Shown: positions 43,340-54,900 of the stretch, one piece after another | Position numbering within the stretch: position 1 is the stretch's first letter | Layout: every line of letters starts with the position of its first letter | Assembly: GCA_004835665.1 (NCBI GenBank) | Contig: RBKR01000025.1 | Span: 682,001-746,000 of the forward strand | Direction: 5' to 3' | DNA length: 64,000 nucleotides | Source of the DNA: Phoma sp. XZ068 | Lineage: Eukaryota; Ascomycota; Dothideomycetes; Pleosporales; Didymellaceae | The notes under the pieces: model-generated | What the model was told of the DNA's origin: nothing | Databases searched by the model: none | The model's input: only the letters and a program-made list of their open reading frames with translations | Translations under genes and position numbers: made by a program

Positions 43340-43845
43340 GTGCTCTTGTAGGCACCTCAGCGGTGCAGGCGTGGATCTGTAAACGTAGAACTTCGAGGTG
43401 GGAAGGAATGAAGACAATTTTTTGGTAGTTAGGATTTGTTGAGGGTGTGTATTCTACAGACAGTATTCTAGGTGGCTACGAATTTTCTTTTGACCAAACA
43501 CCTGCATAACACTACCTTGCTTAGCAATACAGAACACCAACACTACAACATAATTACGACCTCTGAGCGTGCAATTTGATATTATTAGGCCTGCGTTTAT
43601 ATTTACAAGTGGTTGTAGTAAACTAGAGCATTGCTGCGTTGGGGAAAGAAGATTGTAAGTCTTGCTGTTACTGAAAGTGTTCGGCCAATAAAAACGAGCT
43701 TCTTCGTGCACTGCAGTGGTTCTCACGCTGTTTTCCAAGCAGGATGTTCAAGACTGTTTTAATTTCAAATCAATGTCTATCGTCTATCTCCATTTTACCC
43801 CCCCCCCCCCCCCCAAAGTTCCAACAAACCCTCAATCCCCGCCGC
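43340..43845. other. Spacer with poly-C tract
   Basis: About 500 bases without a gene, ending with a run of 17 C at 43798-43814 just downstream of the enol-lactonase gene. Confidence 0.45.
43798..43814 (+). repeat. Poly-C tract (17 C)
   Basis: Homopolymer run; on the minus strand it is a G17 tract about 32 bases after the stop of the fusion enzyme, where it may act in transcript ending. Its length may be a sequencing uncertainty. Confidence 0.8.
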
Positions 43846-45592
43846 CTACTGCAAAAACCCAGCAACAAACCGCGCAACCTCCTCCGGCCTCTCCACCATC
43901 GGCAAATGTCCCGCCCCCTCCACAACCTTAAGCTCCACCCCCTTCCCAAGCTTATCGGCCATATTCTCCTTCATCGTCTTGGGCAACACACCATCCCCCG
44001 CGCCCACCAAAAAAGCACCCTTACCCTCATACCCGCCCATCTTCGCGCGGATATCGTATTCATGCAGAGCAGTAACGCTCTCGCGGAAGCCGGCCAGCGA
44101 GTTCGTCTTAACGAACTGCTTCACGCGCTCGAGTTTGGGGGCGAGTTGGGCGTCGGCGTACGAGGCGGGGACGAACCACCTGCGCGTTGTGATTTCCGCT
44201 AGTTCCTCGCCGACGATGGGTTCACCGGCGGGGGATGTGGTGCCTTCTTTCTCGGCCATGGCGACGCGGTCGTTCCATGCTTGGGCGTTTGTTGCCGGCG
44301 CAAAGGCATTGGTGTCGCAGCCGATGAAACTGGTGATGCGCGTGGGATACTGGAGTGCGACGTTGAGGGCTGTTGCGCCGCCGAGGGAGACGCCGATTAT
44401 GGAGGCGGTTTTTGCGCGGAGGGCGTCGAGAAGCGTGATTACGTCCGCGGCGAGCACGTCGACGGTGACGGGGCTGATGGAGGTTTTTGGCAGGGTGGAT
44501 CGGCCGCGGGTGTTGTAGCGGAGGATGCGGTACTGGGGCACGAGCTTGATGAAGTGCTCTACGAAGTCGTCCCAGATCCCGTAGTCGACGAGGATGCTGT
44601 TGGATAGGACGAGTAGTGGGGCGGAGGGGTTTGTGCTACCTTCGAGGCGGTAGGATAGGTCTACACCATCTGGGGTTGTGATCTTGCTCTCGATGACGGG
44701 TCGCTTCTCCGATGGGTACGTCTTGAAGAGTCCGTACTCGCTTTCTGCAGGCACCGTGTCTGGAGACGAGAGAGAAGCGAGGTCGCGCTGGGCGGCGCCA
44801 AAGGTGTAGTAGAGATCGTAAGTCCTGCGTTTACGATCCTTAACCACGTCTTTATAGATCTTGTCGCACCACTCAGTGGTTATAGCTTTCTGGAACTCGG
44901 GCCCACCGAGCCCGTTCTGCGGCGCATACTCATGCAGCGCAAGGAACTCCTTCTGCAAGCTCGAATTGGCCTGCAAATCCAGATGGCTCGTCTCAAACCG
45001 CCTTGTACGCCGCCAGCCCGGGACTTTCTGCAGCAAGGGAACATGTTCCTCCTCATACCACTTCTTCAGCTCTTCTTCCTTGTCGGGACCATCTTGCAGC
45101 ACGAAACTAACGGCAATCATGACGTTCTTCTCGCCTTCATTCTCGACTTTCTGCAGGTCTTTGAAATCGCTTCCCGTCCATTCACCCAAAAGGTCGTACG
45201 ACTTGCGATCCACAAAGATCTGCTTCATAGTGTCCCTCTCCCGCTGCGTCTGCACCGGTGCACTCCTCAGCTTCTGGTAGGGTTCGCGGCCCAGCCACTC
45301 CAGCTCGTCAAAGTCGTAGATGGCCATCCACTCCGGCTTCTCCTTGGAGCCCTGCTGTGCATCAAGATCGGTTGCGCGGTAGCGGAAGCCATTGTTGCAA
45401 AAAGGCAGACGCAGACGGTTTGGACCGTGTTCGTTCTGATACCTGGCAGATAGAGGCGTGAGGTGGTGTTTCGAAGACGACAGGATGCGGCTGAGGGGCG
45501 TCAACTTACCAGTCGTGGAACTGTGCGTCGGGCAGGCCTTCTTTCGGCTGCATGGTCACGTACAGAATGCCTGGGGTGGATTTGGACGCCAT
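43846..45592 (-). CDS. Tandem EthD-like domains fused to 3-oxoadipate enol-lactonase-type hydrolase
   Basis: Predicted 559 aa from exons 45592-45510 and 45442-43846 (67-nt intron, GTAAGT...GCCAG). Residues 1-60 and about 134-185 hold two related dimeric alpha-beta-barrel segments: each has a beta strand, then FHDWYQNEHGPNRLRLP in the first and LKKWYEEEHVPLLQKVPGW in the second, as in EthD-like proteins. Residues about 280-559 form an alpha/beta hydrolase like PcaD, which opens 3-oxoadipate enol-lactone to 3-oxoadipate. The nucleophile is Ser380 in GVSLGGA, the acid Asp511 in GAGDGVL and the base His540 in GAGHLPMVE. It is transcribed toward the tRNA-Cys and lies downstream of the carboxymuconate cyclase on the same strand. 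Joint action in one ring-fission pathway is inferred. EthD domains may aid lactone isomerisation; that is speculation. Confidence 0.85.
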
Positions 45593-45984
45593 GATGCTGT
45601 GTGATGTCAAAGGCTCGTTGTTAGGCAGATTGAATGTTCAGTGACAGTTAGTGGGTATGCGTTCAAGACAGATTGTGCATTTGAGAATTACATTGAGGCT
45701 ACAGAGGGTCGACATGACACTGGATGAGAGCTTGCCCGCGCCGATGACATCTGCCGGACGGCGCTAATGCATGAGAGCTCCAGGATGTGGGCTCCGAGTT
45801 TACCCCTCCATGTTCCGATCGGAAATGTTATGCGCTAGCGTCCGAATGTGGGGAAGTATGGACAAGTGAGTACTGGGCGCAAATGGAATTGTTCAAGTTG
45901 ACGGCGACTTTAAGTGAGAACGAGGCTTGCAATCGCTAAGTTGATGTATCTTCTAAGTCTATAGTATCAAAAATTTATATACGC
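45593..45984. promoter_or_regulatory. Spacer holding the promoter of the fusion enzyme gene
   Basis: About 390 bases between the cyclase 3' end and the fusion-enzyme start. No definite element was identified. Confidence 0.35.
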
Positions 45985-47217
45985 CTAATCGTACCATATA
46001 GCGTTCATGCCAAAGCCAGGGTCTGGAATCTCCAATCTTGCCACCCTCGCAAGGAATTCATCCTGCCATCTGTAGATCTCAATACCGCCCTTCTCGTCGT
46101 CTGTGAGCGCAAGCCACTCATCGTTCCACGGGCACGGTGACACGGCATTCGAGTGGCCGCCTGATGTCGGTGTTGGGTTCAGGCAAATCTGGCGCTCGAT
46201 GGCTCCAGAAGGTGCAATCTTGAATGCCGCGATGTAGCCTGTCAGGTCGGACGAGTTGGAGCGCGATGTCGCGAACAGGTAAGAAGCGGACTTGTTGAGG
46301 AAGACGACGTCGGAGCGGTACATGGTGTCTGGGTTAGGGATGCCTGTTGACATTAGTTGTGCTCTGGCGCAGTGTGGAGTTACGTACCAGGAGGAATCAA
46401 TGGATATGTCTTGTGTGTGTAGACTGGTAACTTTGTCTGTGGATCAATGACATACTCGCACAAGCGGTTGCCTCCTTCCATCAGCGCATACAAGTACTGT
46501 CCGCTTGGGTGCATCTCAACCCATCTGGGGTGGTCCTTTGGCTGAGTCGCTTCTGTGTATCCAACCGTCTCCATGCGGCCTTCATCGTCGATCTTCTTGT
46601 GGCACCAGATCCTGTTGGCCCACATGTCCGCGCTGTACAGGTATGTCTCGCTGGGGTCGAAGACCATGCCGTGGATGGCTGTCTTCTCGCAGTATTCGTA
46701 GTTCTGGATGTTCTCCTTCATAGCGCCAGACTCGTCAACCGAGAAGATGTTGCCAAAGCCAGCATGGTCGTAGAAGGGGTTGCAGTACACGGCATAAGGA
46801 GGTTTCTTCGAAGGGAGGAGGAAGATGGCACGTGTCTTGGTGTCGGCGTCGTTTGCTTTGGCTGCGTCTTGTTAATACAGACTCTCACAATACAATGGCA
46901 GACGTACGATGCCCGCCAATTGGGTAGCTGCCAGTCTGCACAATCTCGCCAGGAGCATCAACGCGGTGTGAGCTCCATCGCTTCATCGATGCTCCATAGA
47001 TGTTCTTCCGTTGATGCTGCAGCCCTCATCAGCCATTGGTTCATGTTCGCAAGTGAACAGTCGAGCATACGTCAAATGCCATCCAGCTGATGGGCTCATC
47101 GTGGGGAATCTCCGTCTTCTTGACCAGCTCCAGCTTCAGCGTCTCCGTGTCGAAGGAGACGGTGATGATGACGCCGGGCTTCACCCACGTGCCGCACATC
47201 AAGTGGTGTTTCGTCAT
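45985..47217 (-). CDS. Carboxy-cis,cis-muconate cyclase (fungal beta-propeller type)
   Basis: Enzyme of the fungal protocatechuate branch: it turns 3-carboxy-cis,cis-muconate into 3-carboxymuconolactone. My model is 47217-47071, 47016-46908, 46861-46388 and 46343-45985, phase kept at all joins, 362 aa. The sequence follows the Neurospora CMLE pattern throughout: HHLMCGTWVKPG at the start, EIPHDEPISWMAFDHQRKNIYG across intron 1, PIGGHPKANDADTKTRAIFLL across intron 2, KTAIHGMVFDPSETYLYSAD and DHPRWVEMHPSGQYLYALM in the blades, and NPTPTSGGHSNAVSPCPW and PDPGFGMNAIWYD at the end. It is a seven-bladed propeller, unrelated to bacterial PcaB. Its start faces the intradiol dioxygenase 555 bases away, so coordinated expression is likely. 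Confidence 0.92.
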
Positions 47218-47772
47218 GTTGGCTGCTGAAGTGTGGAAGCTCGAGGTGCGAGGTGTCCGCCAGTATTTGCCTCCAATTGATCGTGCCAGAGACAGCATCG
47301 TCCATGATCCAAATTTCGCAGGCCACGCGCATCTCGACTTGCGGCGCCAAACAACCGTCGCGGAGGACCGATGGCGGGGCATTCGCTGGTAAAGGCTGGA
47401 AAAAGGCCGGCAAAGACTTCTTCCGCAATGACAGCTCTCCCATTGGCTGCGCACCCCTGTCAATGCGGGGCAGCCGCCCGCAGCGCCCGGCACTCGTGCA
47501 GCTTTGCGCCATGTTTTGGTGCGCCAGAGCTTCACAGCCGGGCGTTCTGCCGCAGCCTTCGAGAACCAGGGCGAGTCGCCTGATGCCCGGCTAGAGGCAC
47601 GGCGATTGTCAATGGTGCTAGTCTGGTTGGCTTGAGAAATGGACCATATAAGAGGGGAGTGTGCCCCGAGAGGTAGTAAAGCATCAAACGCCTCCATACC
47701 ATACACCCATACACTTGTACAGACTTGAGCCTTTTCATACTCAACTCTTCACACCTCTCAACACATCTCACA
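47218..47772. promoter_or_regulatory. Bidirectional promoter between cyclase and intradiol dioxygenase
   Basis: 555 bases between divergent starts of two genes of linked function. An ATATAAG motif at about 47646-47652 lies 120 bases before the dioxygenase start and is a candidate TATA box. No regulator site could be assigned with confidence. Confidence 0.5.
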
Positions 47773-48778
47773 ATGGCATCTGCACCCGTGCCCCAGGAGG
47801 AGTCGCAGCACCGCTTCGACCCCAACTTCACTGATGCCGTCATCAACGCCATTGGCCCCAAGGTCGACGACCGCACCCGCTTCGTCATGACCAAGCTGAT
47901 CCGCCACCTGCACGACTTCATCCGCGAGGTCGAGCTCACCAACGAGGAGTGGTTCGAGGGCGTCCGATTCGTCAACTCGATCGGCAAGACCACCACATCG
48001 TCACGAAACGAGGCCCACCGCATCTCCGATGTTTTGGGTGTAGAGTCGTAAGTCTTTCGTCCGAGCCTGCTGTTTGCGGAACACTGACATGTCCAGATTG
48101 GTCGACGAGATCGCCCACAAGCACATCAGCGAGTCTGGCGAGGCACCCACATCGAGCACCATCCTCGGCCCCTTCTGGTCGCCCCACTCGCCCTTCCGCG
48201 AGCTCGGCGACTCCATCATCACCGACCCCCACCCCGACGGCCAGAAGACGCTCATGCACGGCGTCATCCGCGACCTCGACACCAAGAAGGGCATCCCCAA
48301 CGCCGTCATCGACATCTGGCAGGCCAGCGCCAACGGCAAGTACGACTTCCAGGACCAGGAGAACCAGAAGCCCAACAACCTGCGCGGCAAGTTCACCACA
48401 AACGAGAACGGCGAGTACTGGTACTACTGCTACAAGCCCACCGCCTACTCGCTGCCCTTGGACGGCGCGGCCGGCCAGCTCTTCAGGACCCTCGACCGCC
48501 ACCCCTTCCGCCCCGCTCACATCCATCTCATGGTCACCGCCGAGGGCTACAAGCCTCTGATCACACAACTGTACCCCCGTGACGACCAGTGGGTCCAGAA
48601 CGACACCGTCTTCGCTGTCAAGGATGACCTGCTGCTCGACTTTGAGCCCAGCAAGGACGACAAAGCCAAGTACGACCTCGAGTACAACGTCACTCTTGCG
48701 CCAACAGGCAAGAAGACTGGCCGTCTGGAGGGCATTCCCAGGCTGCCCAATGTTTTCGACGAGTCAAGCAGGCTGTAG
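47773..48778 (+). CDS. Intradiol ring-cleavage dioxygenase (catechol / hydroxyquinol 1,2-dioxygenase type)
   Basis: Non-haem Fe(III) enzyme that splits catechol-type rings between the two hydroxyls, giving muconates or maleylacetate. Exons 47773-48047 and 48097-48778 (49-nt intron, GTAAGT...TCCAG) give 318 aa. Residues 1-100 form the helical N-terminal dioxygenase domain (FVMTKLIRHLHDFIREV), which is present in catechol and hydroxyquinol enzymes and absent from protocatechuate 3,4-dioxygenase. The catalytic domain has STILGPFWSP, GVIRDLDTKKGIPNAVIDIWQA, Tyr ligands in the GEYWYYCYKPTAYSLP region, and the two His in HPFRPAHIHLMV. GC-rich, strongly biased codons suggest high expression. Whether it acts on catechol or hydroxyquinol cannot be decided by eye; hydroxyquinol is favoured by overall form. 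Confidence 0.92.
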
Positions 48779-49038
48779 ATATTATGTGCATTGTATGATT
48801 GACTGCATTGGCGTTTGGGACCATCTATTCGTAAATAGCGGATATTTCAGCGTTGAATCAATGAAAAGTTTCACTTCACAGCCGAATTTGGTGATATCTC
48901 TGAATTTACTATCTGAATATATATTTTGAACCTACCATTCTAAATCATGGGAAAAACATTTCCCAGATGCCGACATCGCTAACCGCGTGGACCAGCTCCA
49001 TTCCTACATATACCTCTCCTCCGCTCCAACAAATCCTC

Positions 49039-49752
49039 ATGTCCAAATCCACCCTCCACACCCTCACAAACCTCACCCGCCGCACCACCAATCAAGCCAA
49101 ACCTACCTTCCACCGCTCACTCACCAACACCCCACGGTCCACAATGCGCGTCCCCTACGCCCCCAAAGAAGCACCTACCGAAGAAGCCCGCCCAGTGTAC
49201 GAACGTATCGCCGCTCGCCGCAACCCCCGCCCACTCATCCCCCTGGACCTCGCACTCCTGCACAACCCCTCCGTCGCCGACGGCTGGTCCTCTTTCATCG
49301 GCGCCATCCGCACCAAGACATCTGTGCCGGACACACTCAAGGAGCTGGCAATTAGTCGAATCGCGGCTCTGAACGGCGCCGTGCACGAGTGGGATGTGCA
49401 CGCCGCGCTGGCTGTGAAAGCGGGCGTGAGTAAAGAGACGATGGAAGTTGTTTTCAAGCACCCATTCGTGGGTCGAGGGGGTGAGAAGAAGGGGGATGGG
49501 GAGGGGTTGGAGAAGCTGAGTAAGGAGGAGAGGAGCGTGTTGGAGTATACGGATCAGATGACTGTTGGTGTGCATGTTGAGGATGCGGTTAGTGAGGCGC
49601 TGAAGGCGTTTCTGGACGACAAGCAGGTTGTCGAGTTGACGGCGACGGTGGCGGCGTATAACTGTGTTAGCAGGTTCTTGGTTGCGCTGGACGTGGGGGA
49701 GTGTAATGGGAGGGCGATGAAGAAGGTGGATGAGTTGGGAGCTCCTCATTAG
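49039..49752 (+). CDS. Carboxymuconolactone decarboxylase-family protein
   Basis: Member of the AhpD/CMD-like all-helical family, about 237 aa from Met at 49039. The core, EARPVYERIAARRNPRPLIPLDLALLHNP onward, includes VPDTLKELAISRIAALNGAVHEWDVHA, the conserved helix that carries the family motif. The usual CxxC of AhpD-type proteins is not present here (E-W-D-V-H), as in true CMD enzymes. Start sites at 48967, 49039 and 49144 (MRVPYAPKEA) are all in frame. The segment before MRVPYAP is rich in Arg, Thr and Ser without acidic residues and may be a mitochondrial presequence. The neighbours suggest a role in lactone or muconate breakdown, but this family also contains peroxide-defence proteins. 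Confidence 0.82.
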   Translation: MSKSTLHTLTNLTRRTTNQAKPTFHRSLTNTPRSTMRVPYAPKEAPTEEARPVYERIAARRNPRPLIPLDLALLHNPSVADGWSSFIGAIRTKTSVPDTLKELAISRIAALNGAVHEWDVHAALAVKAGVSKETMEVVFKHPFVGRGGEKKGDGEGLEKLSKEERSVLEYTDQMTVGVHVEDAVSEALKAFLDDKQVVELTATVAAYNCVSRFLVALDVGECNGRAMKKVDELGAPH

Positions 49753-50021
49753 ATATGCAATTGAGCAATTGACCTCTCCACTCCTCCGTACGTCCTGCTG
49801 GTGGTCTACAGTTCTCACTTTAATGTCCCGAATTGGTGGTTTGTTGACGGCGGAACAAAGCCGCCTTCCCCATCCGTGCATCCCCACACCAGAAAGGAAG
49901 GCGCCTCGGCTGAGCGCTTGAACCCTTGAGCCGAGCGAAAGCGAACGCATGTACGGCATCCAACACCACAATTTCTTCCTCCTGGACAATTTCCCTCTTC
50001 TACATACTTTCACTTCTCACA

Positions 50022-51356
50022 ATGGCGGCTCTGGCTCCTCGTCTGCTCACACGCTCCCTCCGCCACGCGCACCGCGTTGCACCGCTTTCCACAATTCGCC
50101 ACGCTTCGACCAAACATCCCGCCAACTTCACACCACCCAGCCAAGCCGACCTCGACGAGCTGCGCGAGAGCGTGCAGGACTTTGCACGCCGCGAGATCCC
50201 TGAAGAAATCGCCGCTAAGACAGACCGCGACAATGCCTTCCCCAACGACATGTGGCAGAAGTTTGGTGAAGCCGGTTTCCTCGGCATAACCGCAAGCGAA
50301 GAGTACGGCGGCCTGGCGATGGGGTACCAGGCGCATTGCGTTGTCATGGAAGAGCTCAGCAGGGCGAGTGGGAGTATTGGGCTGAGCTATGCGGCGCATA
50401 GCCAGTTGTGTGTGAATCAGCTGATGCTGAATGGCAATGAGGAGCAGAAGAAGAAGTACCTCCCTGGGCTGATTAGCGGAGAGAAGATTGGCGGGTTGGC
50501 GATGAGTGAGCATTCGGCGGGGAGTGATGTGGTTAGTATGAAGACAACGGCGAAGGAGGTGGATGGTGGGTATTTGTTGAACGGGACCAAGATGTGGATT
50601 ACGAACGTATGTGCTATATCTGTTGCTGTATATGCGTTGAGAGGGGTATATTGACGATCACAGGGCCCGGATGCGCACACCATCGTTGTCTACGCGAAAA
50701 CAGTTCCCGATGCAGCTTCCAAGGGTATCACGGCTTTCATCGTCGACACAGACACCAAGGGCTTCTCCGTAGCCAACAAGCTCGACAAGCTCGGCATGCG
50801 CGGTTCCAACACTGGAGAGCTCGTATTTGAGGATGTCTTCGTCCCCAAGGAGAACATGCTGGGCCAGCTCAACCGCGGAGTAAAAGTGCTGATGGAGGGT
50901 CTTGATCTCGAGCGCCTCGTCCTATCCGCCGGGCCCCTAGGCCTCATGCAAGCCTCCCTCGACAACGTCCTGCCATACACCCACCAGCGCAAGCAGTTCG
51001 GCCAGCCCATCGCCCACAACCAACTCGTGCAGGGCAAGCTAGCAGACATGTACACCAAGTACCGCGCCAGCGCCTCCTTCACCTACTCTGTCGCGCGCGC
51101 CGTCGACGAGAGCCACGCCGACCCCCTAATCAAAACACAAGACTGCGCAGGCGCAATCCTATACTCCGCCGAGCGCGCCAGCGAAGTCGCAGCCGACGCA
51201 ATCCAGTTAATGGGCGGCATGGGCTACATGAACGAAGTTCCCGTCGGCCGCATCCTGCGCGACGCAAAGCTCTACGAAATCGGCGCTGGCACAAGTGAAG
51301 TCCGCAGAATGGTCATCGGGCGCGCATTCAACAAGGAGTACAAGCAAGACATATAA
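50022..51356 (+). CDS. Isovaleryl-CoA dehydrogenase (mitochondrial)
   Basis: FAD flavoprotein of leucine breakdown that converts isovaleryl-CoA to 3-methylcrotonyl-CoA. Exons 50022-50606 and 50664-51356 (57-nt intron, GTATGT...CACAG) give 425 aa. Residues 1-30 form a mitochondrial presequence (MAALAPRLLTRSLRHAHRVA). The acyl-CoA dehydrogenase signature appears as GLAMSEHSAGSDVVSM, and the second as QLMGGMGYMNEVPVGRILRD. The catalytic glutamate of IVD lies in EGLDLERLVLSAGPLG, where other acyl-CoA dehydrogenases differ, so the IVD subtype is well supported. Length matches the family. It lies next to the aromatic genes; a role there with a branched or aromatic acyl-CoA is possible, but leucine catabolism is the simplest reading. 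Confidence 0.93.
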
Positions 51357-51949
51357 TCTCACATTCCATCGCACGCGCGGAAAATACCCGCATTGTAAAA
51401 CCCCCTCAAAAAGCCAAAATAACCAAAATTCAAATTACAAAATTCAAACATACACATACAAACATACGAATCACACCCCCATTCCGTCACCATTTCACGT
51501 CCCCTCCCCTCCTATGGTTCGCAGCCCAACTAGCCCCCCCGCGCCGCTGACCAGGGTACGTCCGCGATCAATGGCATAAGCGCGAAGTTGCTGCTTCTGG
51601 CATGTTGCCACCCTGGTCCGTCGTGTCTAAATGCACTTGTGGCTGGCTGGCTGGCTGGCCTTAGCACTAATCCTTGCGCGCTATACGAGGCGCGTGTTGG
51701 CGTTGGACGGGGGTGATGGATGGGTGACGTCGCCGGGGTACGCGAACGGAACAACTTGACTTGTCGGGTGTGTGTTTTTGTCCGGGAGAATAATGGGATG
51801 GGGAGGTGAAGAGGAGAGTGTTTTAGAAATCTGTATTAGGTTTGGGGTTTATTTGATGGGTTTGAGTATAGACGGAGGTGAGTTGATGATGTGCAGATGA
51901 TGGTCAATACGCTGGCTGCCGTTTTCGTTAGTTCTGTGACTACCATGCT
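51357..51949. other. Convergent 3' spacer with GGCT repeat
   Basis: About 590 bases between convergent genes. It contains a GGCT tetranucleotide repeat at 51641-51660. No gene is seen. Confidence 0.45.
51641..51660 (+). repeat. GGCT tetranucleotide microsatellite
   Basis: Five tandem units, the last imperfect (GGCC), in a convergent spacer. Confidence 0.8.
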
Positions 51950-54900
51950 TCACGTTAATGTATGATCCAGAGCACTCTCCCTTCCCACCCCCAACGCCGC
52001 ACCGTCGTATCCACCATCATCTGGCTCAACAGTATACCCAGGCTTCAAACCCTGACCAAGAGACGCAGGATCAATGTACCGACACGTCAGCGCAAACCGC
52101 AGCTTTCCCCCATGATCAACAGAATGCTCGTAATACCTTTGCATCTCCGCGCCATGCATGACAACCACATCGCCATGCCCCAGCCGCAGTGTAAGCGCAT
52201 CCTTCGCATTGCCACTCGTCTTGAGCCCCATCTCCTTGGGCAGCTGCTTGAGTTTCCTGCGATATTCGGCACCGCTCAGCGTAGCTTTGGCGTCGCGCAG
52301 CTCGTCGACGCGGTCTAGTCGCGCGGCGAACGCGTTGCAGCCTGGTAGCGGGACGGCGTCGGTGTACACGCCTGCGGATGAGACGCCGAGGTGGTGTTTT
52401 GCTTTCAGCCGGATGCGCATTGTGCCTGGGGCGCCGAGGGAGAGGGTGGCGATGGTGGGGCCGAGGCCGTGTTCGCCATCGTCGTGGTAGGAGATGCGTT
52501 GGGATTCGAAGTAGCCTAGTGCGAGCACTTCGTTGAATTCGTGTGTTTCGAAGTCACTGAGCTGCGAGGATGCGGAGGATGTGGATGCGGACGTTGATGA
52601 GGAAGATGAGGAGCTGGGTGGAGAGTGCGACAGGAGATAGCGAGCAGCCCAGTTCAAGCGGCTTCGGGTCGTCGTGATTGGTCGTGCGGCGGACAAGAAG
52701 GGATGTGAGTCCGTTGCGGCGATGAACTTGTACGGCATACCGTAGTTGACGAGGAAGTTGCGCGTGTACATCCCCCCTTTGAGCTGACTGTTCTCGAGAA
52801 GCCGCCTCCTTAGGCCAATGTCGACCTGCTGCAGTTCTTCAAACATGGCGTCCGGGCCACCTGGTTCTTCGACGACGGTGCGGTTAGCGATCATGTGAGC
52901 TATGAAGCCCGGGATGCCGGGGAGCGTGTACCGGTCTATGCGGTAGTTGTGGGCGAAGGAGACGGAAACGGTGACGAGCGGGGAGTGCGTGTTACGGGAG
53001 AACGTGTAGCTGTGATTAAGTGGCCAGAAGGAATCGCGTAGGGAGAGTGCCGGGATGAGAGTGTGCGGTGGTGTTTTTGACCAGCCGCATGAGCATTCCC
53101 AGCCAGTCCAACTGATGCGAGAGTTGCACCGCCCACACACAGGACATACCACACCTCGGGTGAAAGCTTCCGAGGTGTCCTCGCCGGGCACTGCGTGACT
53201 AGAGACTATGGCGTCGTTGGAGGACAACGGATACTCATGGTTGTCGTTGGGCCAAGGTGTATGGGCCTTGAGAAAGCGCGGATCGTAGACTAGAGCTGCT
53301 TCATCGGGCTCAAATGGTTCGCTTCCTCGACGAGAGTCGGATCCAGATGGGAAGACAAGCCAGAACGATGGACAGGTTGGCTGGAGACACATCCATCCGT
53401 TTAGATAGATCTGCAGTGACTCGCGCGCACAGGTGCCACAAGACTTGCTGAATGGCGGCGGGAGGGAACCCAGTTCGACTGGGTCTTCAACGTCTTTTGG
53501 ACGCCACCAAGACTCTTTCTTTGCGTTGAGCTTTTCGAAGCGGTATCGTACGATCTTGCTGTTGCCGCTCTTCTCTACCCAGATATGTGTGGGTTTGAAG
53601 TAGTCCAGGACGCAATATTGATGCGGCGGCTGCGATGGCATGTGCGGATTGTCTTCTCCCGTGATGATAACCACAGGGTTGTAGTGGCTCATACAATTTC
53701 TCAGGCTCTCGGAGGTTGTGCCTTCCACCTGATCACCACTGGCTTTCATCGCGCCAGAGTCTTTGTCTTTGACTTGACCGCCACCCGCTCTGGCAATGAC
53801 TACGTTGCTGTCGATGTAGTCGCGAGCGTGAGCAACTTTGTCAAACATAAAGCCTCTGACGAAGCCGCCGGTAGCGTGGCAAGCACTCTGATAGCTGCGA
53901 AAGTAGTGCAGTGTTTCACAGAGATCCATGCGTCCATTGGCCCAGACCGGCGGCTGACCGGCGGGCTCTATGTTCGACGGCCCAAAGGTGCGATGTGCAA
54001 GCAGCTGATCAGCAATGCTGTGGAGCTCTTTTCTGCTCAGGACCGGCGTTGGGTTGAATGGCGGTAGGTGCATCGGACCTTCGTCGATTGTTGTCGCCTG
54101 AGATGCATGAAATGAGGCATTGGCGAATGTTGGTATTTGCTGAGTACCTTCAAGCGAGGAAGCGTCTGAAAGGGATCAGCGAGATATGTCTCGCAATGCA
54201 ATATGTACTTACTACGCGATGGGCTCAAAAGTACCGTTGGTTGAGTTTGCCATGAGTCGTTATCGATCGCAAAATCGTTCTGCTCCATCAGAACGTATGT
54301 CTGTTGATGATTCCGCTGTGGGGATGACTCTGGTGTTACCCCTGCAAATGACTTCCGTTGATCCTGTCGAGATACCCAACCAGACGTCGTAAAGCGCTCC
54401 CGCGGCGAGCTGTCACTGACTTGAATGTGCTCTTGCAGACGATTTGCCGTGTGTAAGTTTGGATTATCATCCTCGGGGCTTGTTTGGGAAGAGTATAGGT
54501 CCTGGCTGTCTGCTAGGATTGGCTGTGGCTGTGGCTGCGCAAAGGTTTCTGGACTGTGAACTTGGAAGCTGCCACTCCTATCGAAGGGTTGATCCTATCC
54601 TCGAGTGTTACTAACTGATGTTCTCAGCCGGGCAGCTACTAACATGATTTCGAGAAGTCTGTGAATCATATTTGTCACTGCTCTTCTGTCGGTGACTGAA
54701 CGACCCTGTGCAGGACATCGATCGCCCGCGTTTTTGGTTGACAAACGCGGAAGGTACTCGCAGGCGGACGATGCAAGATTTTCGGTCCTGTGATGTTGAA
54801 GTGCTTTCACCTTGTTTGCCTCTTACCCTTACGCGACTTGCTCTGGTCTTCTTCTTGCACGTGGTGATCTCCTCGATGAGTGCTTGTTGAGAGCGCTCTG

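Noticed and set aside
43798..43814. Poly-C tract as a functional regulatory site
   Set aside because: A homopolymer this long is more simply a slippage product or a sequencing artefact; no other evidence.
47041..47706. 221-codon minus-strand frame over the cyclase start
   Set aside because: Only its last third corresponds to cyclase exon 1; the upstream part is the promoter region and reads as random sequence. The family start MTKHHLMCGTW at 47217 is preferred.
47949..48568. Open frames on both strands over the intradiol dioxygenase
   Set aside because: They arise from the strong GC bias at third positions of the real gene and show no domain pattern.
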